Below the pieces are notes generated by a model that worked only from the letters and a program-made list of their open reading frames with translations, did not search any database and was not told where the DNA came from. The position numbers were made by a program, and so were the translations under genes. 64,000 nucleotides of DNA from Pleodorina starrii (lineage: Eukaryota > Chlorophyta > Chlorophyceae > Chlamydomonadales > Volvocaceae). This document shows, one piece after another, positions 1 through 11,012 of the stretch. Every line of letters starts with the position of its first letter. The stretch's first letter is position 1. The stretch lies in assembly GCA_030267565.1 (NCBI GenBank), contig BRXU01000034.1, forward strand, positions 79,501-143,500, read 5' to 3'.

Positions 1-93
1 GCAATCGAGAAAACAAGGAAGCGGACAGTCCAACCAATCAACTGCCAACTGTCGCAACAACCAACCAACCGCTGATCACAACGCACAACGCAG

Positions 94-207
94 GAGAACC
101 GGCGGCTGCGCCGGGCCGCCATGCGGGAGGAGCGCGCCGCCGTGGAGCCGGCGCGTCTTGGAAAACTCAAGTTCGAGCCGCCGTCGGTGCAGGTGGGGAC
201 GTGTGTG

Positions 208-240
<33 letters not shown>

Positions 241-1319
241 GTACCGGACTTGACCCTTCCGAGGGAATGCGGGGGTGGTTGTGATGAGGTCGCTGAGGAG
301 GGCCCCGTTGCCCTGTTGAAGAGAGGCCTGTCGAGTGTGGCCATATCTGGGTGAGCGCTGGGTGGTGGGCTTTTGTGTTCTGTGTCCTGTGGGCGGTGTA
401 GGGAGTCCTGCGGGGCAGTTGCCGCTGCCGATGCCGCTGCCGATGCTGCCGCTGCTGGGCGGTACTCTCTGGCGTCGGCGCGCTGCTGGCACCCAGGTGG
501 CATCCTCCGCCCCCTCCCCCGCGCCCCGGCGGGAGGTCCTCCCGCCCCCCGAGCCCCACCCTTCTCTGCCGGTTTCGTCACCCGGCCTCCCGCCCTGAGC
601 TCCCGCCCCCGGCCCGCTAACGTCGTCTCCGTCCCTTCGACGCGGTATTTCCTTTCTAAGATTCTAACCCCACGGCCCCCCGGCGCCTCCCCTCGCCCCC
701 TTTCGTCGTCGTGGTCGTGGTCATCCAGGTGCTGACCAGCGATGAGAAGACGGGCAGCCTGCGGCAAGTGGTGCCTTGCGCCATGCTGGCAGCGGACCGG
801 TTCAAGAGCCTGCAGCAGAGGGGCCTGCTGGAGCCGCGTAAGCCGCAGCCGTTCAAGGAGAAGAGGTGCGGGGACTGGGCACTGGGGGCTGAGGCGACGC
901 GAAGGCGGGGGAGCGGCGGTGAAGGCGGAGCGGGGGCGGTGTGGGACGGGCTGTTGGCGCGGTGGTGTTGGCGCCAGGGTGTGGCCGGCAATGGGCCCGG
1001 GGTGGGAGGCATATGGGCAGGGGAAGGGCGGGGGTTGGGCTGGAGAGGGAGGGGCAAATGAAAATCGCTGCTTTGTGAACATGAACCCTCCTCTTGCGTG
1101 TCTGCCGCTCGTCCTCGTCGTAATGCCGTACCTGCCCTTGCCGCTCTCCCAACACGCGCGACTCGCAGGCGCAAGGTCTCGTACGAAAAGGGCGCGCGCT
1201 TCGAGAAGTCGGCGGAGGCGTCTGCGGAGGTACGGCAGCTGAGTCACCTCAACAAGAAAGCGCGTCGGAAGGCCAAGGCGGCGGCGGCGGGCGGCGCCGG
1301 CGACGACGATTGGCTGTGA
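94..1319 (+). CDS. NOP53: NOP53-like ribosome biogenesis protein, C-terminal exons (partial)
   Basis: Three exons can be joined in phase: 94-192, 729-865 and 1169-1319, ending at TGA. The 5' part of the gene lies left of the window. The reading contains RLGKLKFEPPSVQ, then VLTSDEKTGSLR, then DRFKSLQQRGLLEPRKPQPF, followed by a Lys/Arg-rich tail with an Ala run and a DDDWL end. This order matches the conserved C-terminus of NOP53/GLTSCR2 (LG-K-EPP, L-D-E-GSLR, DR-KSLQ-R-L-EPR). In yeast and humans that nucleolar protein helps recruit the exosome for pre-60S rRNA processing. Splice sites are CAG|GTGGGG, AG|GTGCGG and CAG acceptors, and all phases agree. The gene converges on paralog A across 1.2 kb. 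The family call is from remembered motifs, not a search. Confidence 0.72.
193..728 (+). repeat. NOP53 intron with GTGC tetranucleotide run
   Basis: This 536-bp intron lies between the first two visible NOP53 exons. Near its 5' end (about 200-241) it holds roughly nine copies of a GTGC/TGCG tetranucleotide directly after the splice donor. The rest is GC-rich and ends in a GT/C-rich tract before the CAG acceptor. Short open frames here on both strands are not conserved in any way I can see. Confidence 0.6.
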
Positions 1320-2547
1320 TGACGACGACCGCGACGAGGAGATGGTTCAATGGCACGAAATGACCCATGGGACGCTGCCACGTGCGCCTCCCTTTCGCAC
1401 CAGATCTTGATCACGTGGGCGCGATGGCAATAGCGACGGCGGTATTCCATGGGTCTGTGGGTTGGGCGGTACCCCTCTCGTTCTCGCTCGGGAGATGTGT
1501 CCTGCGGGGCCTTCATGTCGAGGTACTGTGGTGATGGGGACGGCCGTTACTCCTTGTGTTACTAGATTGTGTTTGTTGCTAGGGAAGGTGGCCGATGGCC
1601 GAAGGTGGGAGACGGCGTAGCGAAGACCCCGGCGGCGGGTAAAGCCCCCGGCGGGTGGCTGTTGGGGTTTGAATGACTTTCCCCCGGTGGGGGAAGGGAT
1701 GGGTTCTCCGAAGCGCAAGTACTCCTTTTTCCTCCTCCTCGAGATGCATTTTGGCCGCTGGGTTCGAGCATATGGAGTATACACTCCGTCGGCGTCTGCT
1801 TGGCATGGGGAAAGGTGAGGTGGAGGGAACGAAAGTACGGCATAGACTGTACGGCATGTCGTGCGCGCGGGGGGCAGCGCACTGCACTGCGGAAGTGCGA
1901 CTTTTAAGTTTTAACACCGAGCAGCTTCTGCCCAAATACGGTATGCCCAAAGGGCGACAGACACTTTTCAACCTTTATCCATTCGCGCAACCGACTGGCA
2001 GACTCCGGAAACAAAAACAGCAGTTCAAGTAGCCCTCTACATACGCAGAGGGTAAGGACACGAGATCAATGTAGCTCCAACATCATCACGACGCCCGACA
2101 GCAATTCGAATATCCAATGTTGTCGTTTACGCGGCCTGCTGGCCCGTCGATTGTACACTGCCAGTTCACCCAGTCACGATCTGCGACGGCGGTCTTCTGT
2201 GTCAACTATTAACCGTGTCATTCACACACGCACACACAACACATTTGTGGACGAGCTAATTTCCACAACTTGATGACTCGTTCGGCTCCGCCGCCAGCCC
2301 GCCACTCGGGGGCAAAATTACTCATTGCACAGATCGCCACAAGTTCTCCGCGCGCCAGCCCGCAAGTATTTTCGTACTGCGCGTCAGCTTAAGCAAGCTG
2401 GAATTCGATTTCCACAGTACATGAGCCAGCGTCATATACGACCGTGTACAGTATTGCCTAGTAGGAACGACGCTGCGACGGTACGGCTTACCGTAGTACG
2501 GCATAGTAATGTCGATACGCACAGGCCGCTGCACATTTTTGGTTCGT
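1320..2547. other. Convergent 3' intergenic region
   Basis: This 1.2-kb stretch lies between the stop codon of the NOP53-like gene (+) and that of paralog A (-). It should contain both 3' UTRs. I see no further coding potential, no RNA gene and no clear poly(A) signal. Confidence 0.5.
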
Positions 2548-5500
2548 TCACGGGTCGTTCACCAGCGCCTTTGCGTCCAGGTAGCGGCTGAGCATTGCGT
2601 ACGACAATACACGGGAGATGGGCCCTATGCCCCTGGTGTACATGGACACGGGGTGGCCCACCGCCCCCAGGTGCTCCTTGACGAACCTGTGGGTGTATGT
2701 GTGTGTATGTGTGTGTTGGGGGGGGGGAGGGAGACATGGGGGAGGGAGGGAGGCAGGGAGGGAGGAGTGGGGAGGGGAGGAATAATGTAATGGCAGGCTG
2801 ACGAGAGGGACATGGTCAAGCACAGCGAAGGTCTGCCTGCTTGTCCCCCATTAAACCCGAAGTCCGCTCTCCACACACGCACCTCCAGCTCCCCCCTTAC
2901 CCACCTCCTGCCCGGGCCCAGGTCCAGGAAGTCAATGAGCCCCACGCGGGGACCCAGCGACGGAGGCGGAGGCGGTGGCGCCGTCGCGGCGGCAACGCCA
3001 GCGGCGGGCCGCAATGCAGCCGCGTCGTCGTCGCCCGCGAAGCTCGAAGCAGAAGCAGCGATCGGGGCCGCGGCCGGGACCTGCTGCTGCTGCTGCTGTT
3101 GCTGCTGCCGGCTGTTGATGGCTTGGTTGTGGGCCAGGGCCACTTGCATCGCCACAAACATGACCTGCATACATAAATTTCAAGTGTCGTACATATACGG
3201 TAGACAAACGAGCCAAGGTGCTTTGGGAATTCCCGCGCTCGGCCTGACCTGAGACCTTGTCGACGTCTCCTACACACTTATCGTACACACGTGTCGTATA
3301 CACGTGCACACACTTTCTCTCAACCTCTTCCAGATCACTGCCGCCCCCCAAATCACTATTCCCCGGGCTTACCTGGAAGTAGCAGTTGGACTGTCGTACT
3401 AGTGGGTTGTCGTACTGAAGTCCGGCATACAGCAGCTGCAGGCTCTCGCGCTGTGGCAGCAGCAGTCCGAACGCCAGGAGGGGGCCTGAGCCGGAGCCGC
3501 CCTCGCGCACCACCACCGCCTGCGGTACGGCATTTACTGCACTTACGGCACAGGTACTGCATACCCAAGGAGAAGAGCTCCATATTTACGACTGTTTAAA
3601 TATTCGCCTGAGATCTGCCCTAGCAGTGATGTCATGCCCAGCCTCGACCCATGGGCCCAGCCTCGACCCATGGGCCCAGCCTCGACCCATGGGCCCAGCC
3701 TCGACCCATGGGCCCAGCCTCGACCCATGGGCCCAGCCTCGACCCATGGGGCCAGCCTCGACCCATGGGCCCAGCCTCGACCCATGGGGCAAGCCACGGC
3801 CCATGGGCCCAGCCTCGACCCATGGGCCCAGCCTCGACCCATGGGGCCAGCCACGGCCCATGGGCCCCGCCTCGGCCCATGGGCCCAGCCTCGACCCATG
3901 GGCCCAGCCTCGACCCATGGGGCCAGCCACGGCCCATGGGCCCAGCCTCGACCCATGGGCCCAGCCTCGACCCATGGGCCCAGCCTCGACCCATGGGCCC
4001 AGCCTCGACCCATGGGCCCAGCCTCAACCCATGGGCCCAGCCTCGACCCATGGGCCCAGCCTCGACCCATGGGGCCAGCCACGGCCCATGGGCCCCGCCT
4101 CGGCCCATGGGCCCAGCCTCGATCCATGGGCCCAGCCTCGACCCATGGGGCCAGCCACGGCCCATGGGCCCCGCCTCGACCCATGGGGCCAGCCACGGCC
4201 CATGGGCCCCGCCTCGGCCCATGGGCCCAGCCTCGATCCATGGGCCCAGCCTCGACCCATGGGGCCAGCCACGGCCCATGGGCCCCGCCTCGACCCATGG
4301 GCCCAGCCTCGACCCATGGGCCCAGCCTCGACCCATGGGGCCAGCCTCGACCCATGGGCCCAGCCTCGACCCATGGGCCCAGCCTCGACCCATGGGCCCA
4401 GCCTCGACCCATGGGGCCAGCCACGGCCCATGGGCCCCGCCTCGGCCCATGGGCCCAGCCTCGATCCATGGGCCCAGCCTCGACCCATGGGGCCAGCCAT
4501 AGCCCATGGGCCCCGCCTCGACCCATGGGCCCCGCCTCGACCCATGGGCCCAGCCTCGACCCATGGGCCCAGCCTCGACCCATGGGCCCAGCCTCGACCC
4601 ATGGGCCCAGCCTCGACCCATGGGCCCAGCCTCGACCCATGGGCCCAGCCTCGACCCATGGGGCCAGCCTCGACCCATGGGCCCAGCCTCGACCCATGGG
4701 GCAAGCCACGGCCCATGGGCCCAGCCTCGACCCATGGGCCCAGCCTCGACCCATGGGGCCAGCCACGGCCCATGGGCCCCGCCTCGGCCCATGGGCCCAG
4801 CCTCGACCCACGGGCCCAGCCTCGACCCATGGGGCCAGCCACGGCCCATGGGCCCAGCCTCGACCCATGGGCCCAGCCTCGACCCATGGGCCCAGCCTCG
4901 ACCCATGGGCCCAGCCTCGACCCATGGGCCCAGCCTCGACCCATGGGCCCAGCCTCAACCCATGGGCCCAGCCTCGACCCATGGGCCCAGCCTCGACCCA
5001 TGGGGCCAGCCACGGCCCATGGGCCCCGCCTCGGCCCATGGGCCCAGCCTCGATCCATGGGCCCAGCCTCGACCCATGGGGCCAGCCACGGCCCATGGGC
5101 CCCGCCTCGGCCCATGGGCCCAGCCTCGATCCATGGGCCCAGCCTCGACCCATGGGGCCAGCCATAGCCCATGGGCCCCGCCTCGACCCATGGGCCCAGC
5201 CTCGACCCATGGGCCCAGCCTCGACCCATGGGCCCAGCCTCGACCCATGGGCCCAGCCTCGACCCATGGGCCCAGCCTCGACCCATGGGCCCAGCCTCGA
5301 CCCATGGGGCCAGCCTCGACCCATGGGGCCAGCCTCGACCCATGGGCCCAGCCTCGACCCATGGGCCCAGCCTCGGCCCATGGGCCCAGCCTCGATCCAT
5401 GGGCCCAGCCTCGACCCATGGGGCCAGCCACGGCCCATGGGCCCCGCCTCGACCCATGGGCCCAGCCTCGATCCATGGGCCCAGCCTCGACCCATGGGGC

Positions 5501-8500
5501 CAGCCACGGCCCATGGGCCCCGCCTCGGCCCATGGGCCCAGCCTCGATCCATGGGCCCAGCCTCGACCCATGGGGCCAGCCATAGCCCATGGGCCCCGCC
5601 TCGACCCATGGGCCCAGCCTCGACCCATGGGCCCAGCCTCGACCCATGGGCCCAGCCTCGACCCATGGGCCCAGCCTCGACCCATGGACCCAGCCTCGAC
5701 CCATGGGCCCAGCCTCGACCCATGGGCCCAGCCTCGACCCATGGGGCCAGCCTCGACCCATGGGCCCAGCCTCGACCCATGGGGCAAGCCACGGCCCATG
5801 GGCCCAGCCTCGACCCATGGGCCCAGCCTCGACCCATGGGGCCAGCCACGGCCCATGGGCCCCGCCTCGGCCCATGGGCCCAGCCTCGACCCATGGGCCC
5901 TGCCTCGACCCATGGGGCCAGCCACGGCCCATGGGCCCAGCCTCGACCCATGGGCCCAGCCTCGACCCATGGGCCCAGCCTCGACCCATGGGCCCAGCCT
6001 CGACCCATGGGCCCAGCCTCGACCCATGGGCCCAGCCTCGACCCATGGGCCCAGCCTCGACCCATGGGCCCAGCCTCGACCCATGGGGCCAGCCACGGCC
6101 CATGGGCCCCGCCTCGGCCCATGGGCCCAGCCTCGATCCATGGGCCCAGCCTCGACCCATGGGGCCAGCCACGGCCCATGGGCCCCGCCTCGACCCATGG
6201 GGCCAGCCACGGCCCATGGGCCCCGCCTCGGCCCATGGGCCCAGCCTCGATCCATGGGCCCAGCCTCGACCCATGGGGCCAGCCACGGCCCATGGGCCCC
6301 GCCTCGACCCATGGGCCCAGCCTCGACCCATTGGCCCAGCCTCGACCCATGGGGCCAGCCTCGACCCATGGGCCCAGCCTCGACCCATGGGCCCAGCCTC
6401 GACCCATGGGCCCAGCCTCGACCCATGGGGCCAGCCACGGCCCATGGGCCCCGCCTCGGCCCATGGGCCCAGCCTCGATCCATGGGCCCAGCCTCGACCC
6501 ATGGGGCCAGCCATAGCCCATGGGCCCCGCCTCGACCCATGGGCCCCGCCTCGACCCATGGGCCCAGCCTCGACCCATGGGCCCAGCCTCGACCCATGGG
6601 CCCAGCCTCGACCCATGGACCCAGCCTCGACCCATGGGCCCAGCCTCGACCCATGGGCCCAGCCTCGACCCATGGGGCCAGCCTCGACCCATGGGCCCAG
6701 CCTCGACCCATGGGGCAAGCCACGGCCCATGGGCCCAGCCTCGACCCATGGGCCCAGCCTCGACCCATGGGGCCAGCCACGGCCCATGGGCCCCGCCTCG
6801 GCCCATGGGCCCAGCCTCGACCCATGGGCCCTGCCTCGACCCATGGGGCCAGCCACGGCCCATGGGCCCAGCCTCGACCCATGGGCCCAGCCTCGACCCA
6901 TGGGCCCAGCCTCGACCCATGGGCCCAGCCTCGACCCATGGGCCCAGCCTCGACCCATGGGCCCAGCCTCAACCCATGGGCCCAGCCTCGACCCATGGGC
7001 CCAGCCTCGACCCATGGGGCCAGCCACGGCCCATGGGCCCCGCCTCGGCCCATGGGCCCAGCCTCGATCCATGGGCCCAGCCTCGACCCATGGGGCCAGC
7101 CACGGCCCATGGGCCCCGCCTCGACCCATGGGGCCAGCCACGGCCCATGGGCCCCGCCTCGGCCCATGGGCCCAGCCTCGATCCATGGGCCCAGCCTCGA
7201 CCCATGGGGCCAGCCACGGCCCATGGGCCCCGCCTCGACCCATGGGCCCAGCCTCGACCCATGGGCCCAGCCTCGACCCATGGGGCCAGCCTCGACCCAT
7301 GGGCCCAGCCTCGACCCATGGGCCCAGCCTCGACCCATGGGCCCAGCCTCGACCCATGGGGCCAGCCACGGCCCATGGGCCCCGCCTCGGCCCATGGGCC
7401 CAGCCTCGATCCATGGGCCCAGCCTCGACCCATGGGGCCAGCCATAGCCCATGGGCCCCGCCTCGACCCATGGGCCCAGCCTCGACCCATGGGCCCAGCC
7501 TCGACCCATGGGCCCAGCCTCGACCCATGAGCCCAGCCTCGGCCCATGGGCCCAGCCTCGATCCATGGGCCCCGCCTCGGCCCATGGGCCCAGCGTCGGC
7601 CCATGGGCCCAGCCACGGCCCATGGGCCCGGCCTCGGCCCATGGGCCCAGCCTCGACCCATGCGTCCAGCCTCGGCCCATGGGCCCAGCCTCGGCCCATG
7701 GGCCTAGCCTCGACCCATGGGCCCAGCCTCGACCCATGGGCCCAGCCTCGGCCCATGGACCCCGCCTCGACCCATGGGTCCAGCCACGGCCCATGGGCCA
7801 GGCCTCGGCCCATGGGCCCAGCCTCGGCTCATGGGCCCAGCCTCGGCCCATGGGCCCAGCCTCGGCCCATGGGCCCAGCCTCGGCTCATGCAGTGATGGC
7901 ACCATTTACCCTTACACACATTCCTTTTGTCTTTCTCTTTAGGTATTCGCCTTCCAGTACTTCTTGACCCAGACCCAGCCCGTAGCAAACCACCACCACC
8001 TCCTTTTCACCCACCACCATCACCCCTTTTCACCTACCTGCACCCCCGGCGCCTCCCGCACCAGCCGCTTAAATTGCTCCCGACCGCACTCCACAAAGCC
8101 GTTCCGGGTACCCGTCTGCTCGTACAGGCCCCACATCTGGTCCAGCAGCGCCTCCGCCTCCGCCACCGACCCAGGGGTCACGAAGCTCAGCTGCGGCGGC
8201 GCAGCCGCCGCCCCAGCGGTGCCGCCGTTGCCCACAGAACTGTTGCCGACGCGTTTCTTGCCGTGCTTCAGCGACTTGGGCTGCAGCGGCTGCGGATGCT
8301 CCTGAGGCGGAAGTCCAGGGGACCATGGGGCCGCGGCAGCGGATCTAGACGTCTCTGACGCGCCTTCATCGCTGTTGCTGCTGGTGGTGGTGCTGCTGTT
8401 AGAAGCGCACCCGCGGCGTCCACTTCGGCTGCTGCTGCCCTGCAGGTCGCTGGCACTCCCGCTGCCGCTGCCGCTGCTGCCGCTGCCGCTGCTGCTGGCA

Positions 8501-11012
8501 CGCTCATCGCGGCCGCGGTTCGCATCGCGATGCGGATCTTCAGCACGATCGCGCCAGGGAGGGCGACCTGCTTCGCGCCCCTCCGGACCAGCCCCCCAGG
8601 AATCCGCGCTCGCACCGCCCGCAGGTCCCGCCTTCGACGGCGGCGGGGGCGGGGCCGGCGGCGGCGGCGGCGTGGCGGCGGCGCCGCCATCGGACAGGTA
8701 CCGCAGCGAAGCCGCGACGGCCGCATCTGAGGCCGGCGATCCCGCAGGCGCCGGCGTCTGCGGCCTCCGGGGAACCCTCGCGATTGCGCCGTCACGAACC
8801 GGGGCTGCGCTGTAGGTTTTGAAGGGCGACGGATCGGCCGCGGCCGCCGTCGGGGCCGGAAGGCGCGACGGCGCCGCCAGCTGCTGTGCCGCCGTCGCCG
8901 TCACCGCCGCCGCCACGACGTCGGCGCCGCCCATCGCGGCGTTGCTTTGTGCGTTCGACGGCGTGGCTCCAGGCCGGGACGCAGGGATGGTGGCGGCGGC
9001 CGTCACGGTCGTGGCAGCGGTTGCGGCGGAGACCGGATCGGCAGCGGAGGCAGCGGAGGCGGCCACCGCCGACGGCGGCGGCGCGGGCCCGAAAGCCTCG
9101 GGTCCCAGCCTGACCACCTGGCAGGTCATCCGCCCCTTGGACTGGAAGGAGTTGAAGGCCTGTGGGTGGTGGTATTGGGAAGGGATGGCGGCGGAGTAAG
9201 GATCTATGGAATGATCCGATGGCAGCGGAGCGGGACACGGATAACGGGTTGATTAATGGAGGCCGTGGAGGCGCGGATTGCGGGCTGCTGTACGATACTC
9301 CTGCCATGAATCGGTAGTATGGGTGGTATCGGTGGTTTTTGTGATGGTGGGCTAATGGTGGTGGTGGCAGGGCCTGCAGTGAGTCCCAGGCGTGCCCAAG
9401 GGTTGTTTGGACGGTCGTTGAGGGGGCAGCGCATTCTGCCTTTCCACGGCGTTCGTGCAAGGTTTTCCTCAAGCCCTGCTGCTGCTGGGAGGGCACCTCT
9501 GGTCATCGTGTAGTCTCCACTGGGTGGGGAGCGCCACAGCACAGGCGTTGACTGCACCGGACTGCACCGGACTCGATAGCCCCTAGCTCCGCCTTCCCGC
9601 ACGCCAACCTGCCGTGCGGTACTGCACCGTACTTACCTTAAGCCGCTGCCGGACCTTGCACCTCTCGCCGTGGCCCAGCGCCGCCGTGTACTCCTCCCAG
9701 GCAGACATCCCGCGAAGGTCGATCTGGGTCAACGGTCAACAATGGTCGGCGGTAAATCTGGAAAGCGATTAGCAGGAAGTGACGGCGAATGCGACGGGGC
9801 AGGTGACGAGACGGATGACGACCCAGATTGCCGTACCCGAATCCATCCATCGGTAACAGAAACAACCACCCATCCATTCCAAGAGCCACAATGTGCATCA
9901 AGTGCAGCGTCAAGTTTCCTGTTTGTACATCGATACAACATTCGTACCTTGAATATGTCGAACAGCGGCCATTCGGTGAAGCCCTCCCCCGGCGCCGCCC
10001 GCCCCGGGGCGTCAAAGATGGTCAGCACGGGGAACTTGAGCTCCCAGCGGTCCAGCAAGCCGCGCCGCCAGCCCTGCGACATGGGAGAACAGCGAATGCC
10101 GTCTTGCCGTGCAGACCTGACAGGGCCTCAACAGTCGTACAATGCACGATCCCGGGCACACGTGACCGTCATTCCTTCAATCATGTGACCAACGATGCGA
10201 TGCATTGATAAAATCTCCAGTCCGGCCCTGCCCGAGTGCCCCTGTCCCCCCGTCAACACTCACCTGCAGCCCCAGCGAGCAGTCGTTGCTGGGTCTGCAA
10301 ACCATCTGGTGCCTAAACAGGCCCATAAGCAGCCGCCAGGGCAGCGGCAGGGCCGGCATGTACTGCGTCGGGCTGAACTCGCGCCACAGGATCAGCCTGC
10401 CAGAGCGGTTGGGGCGGTTGGGGCGGTTGGGGGCGTGACGACGGCCCCAACACGCGCCGTGCTGGTTGACGCTACAAAGGTGAGAAACACCTCCTTTTTG
10501 CAAAGAATGGGCCACGAATCACAACAACAAGGACAGCATTCGCGCGCGGCTAAAACTTACTCGGGCTCCTGCGGGTCATCTGACGCAGAAACCGCAGTTG
10601 CGGCAGGCCGGCCGGCGTCCTCCGGCTCGCTCGCCTCGCCGCTCGCGTCGTCGCTCGGCCGGCGCCGCCGGCGCCGCCACTCCACCGCGCGCGCCCGCAT
10701 GTGCACCACCGCGACGCGCATTCCCCAAAAACAGCGAAGCAGGCCGAGCCAGATCCGCAGGACGACGGCGACGATTGCGAACCGGCAGAGGCGCGGCAGC
10801 ACAGCCCGCCAGCGGAGGAGAAGAATGGCTCGCACTGGGAGGCGCTGTCGGATCGGCGACGCAGTCGAGTGCGTGTCGCTTCGTGTGCGCGCGTCGCTGC
10901 CGGCGTCGTTGGTGCTGGGTTTGGCGCCGGCCAGGGCGCGGCACGAGGCCGGGGCATCGACCGCGTGATCCGCCCTGCTTGCAACAGCCGCGTCGCTGCC
11001 GTTGTGGAGCAT
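2548..11012 (-). CDS. Paralog A: BioF2/FemAB-like GNAT-fold acyltransferase-like protein
   Basis: Eight exons join in phase (821 aa): 11012-10561, 10396-10264, 10073-9948, 9723-9637, 9159-8038, 3519-3373, 3164-2905, 2686-2548. Exon 1 has a hydrophobic segment near residues 76-102 followed by an Arg run, which suggests a type II membrane anchor. Exons 2-3 carry LILWREFSPTQYMPALPLPW and RPSNDCSLGLQ, then an APGEGFTEWPLFDIFK block. Exon 4 (IDLRGMSAWEEYTAALGHGE) starts the GNAT-like region. Exon 5 inserts about 260 residues of Ala/Ser/Pro-rich sequence, then FVTPGSVAEAEALLDQMWGL and YEQTGTRNGF. Exon 6 is AVVVREGGSGSGPLLAFGLL; exon 7 has a run of nine Gln and ends LIDFLDLGPGRR; exon 8 begins FVKEHLGAVGHP. 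That order (W-YL, LY---G, LAFGL, DFLDLG-----VK--LGA) resembles Acetyltransf_6/BioF2-like proteins. Substrate is unknown. Intron 5 holds a 4.3-kb minisatellite. Confidence 0.72.
3635..7890. repeat. Giant minisatellite, 19-bp unit x about 224, in intron 5 of paralog A
   Basis: The array fills 4,256 bp, exactly 224 x 19. The commonest unit reads CCTCGACCCATGGGCCCAG. Recurring variants change TCGA to TCGG or ACGG, GGGCCCAG to GGGGCCAG, or CCCAG to CCCCG. Each unit contains CCATGG and usually GGGCCC, so single strands could fold. Because 19 is not a multiple of 3 and no phase contains a stop codon, both strands stay open for up to about 1,300 codons with a 19-residue peptide period. The last 350 bp (7540-7890) are the most diverged. 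Flanking GCAGTGATG copies lie at 3623-3631 and 7890-7898. Reading through the intron from exon 5 meets a stop within six codons, so the array is not an extension of the protein. Confidence 0.95.
5582..7443. repeat. Two 931-bp higher-order repeat blocks within the minisatellite
   Basis: Rare unit variants recur exactly 931 bp apart (49 x 19). The ATAGCC variant is at 5582, 6513 and 7444, the CCATGGACC variant near 5681 and 6612, and the CCTGCC variant near 5899 and 6830. Looser matches earlier in the array are spaced by other multiples of 19 (665, 418 and 2,014 bp between ATAGCC or paired variants). The array therefore grew partly by duplicating 49-unit blocks, not only unit by unit. Confidence 0.8.

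Noticed and set aside
3635..7890. Possible CRISPR array or centromeric satellite
   Set aside because: Units are contiguous with no spacers, the genome is eukaryotic, and the array is confined to one intron.
3543..7967. Open frames of 500-1,300 codons on both strands
   Set aside because: They are products of the stop-free 19-bp repeat. The array lies between well-defined exons 5 and 6 of paralog A, and reading into the intron from exon 5 hits a stop almost at once.
8020..9129. Plus-strand and other-frame open readings over exon 5 of paralog A
   Set aside because: They are shadows of the real exon, whose frame matches the paralogs and has correct splice phases.
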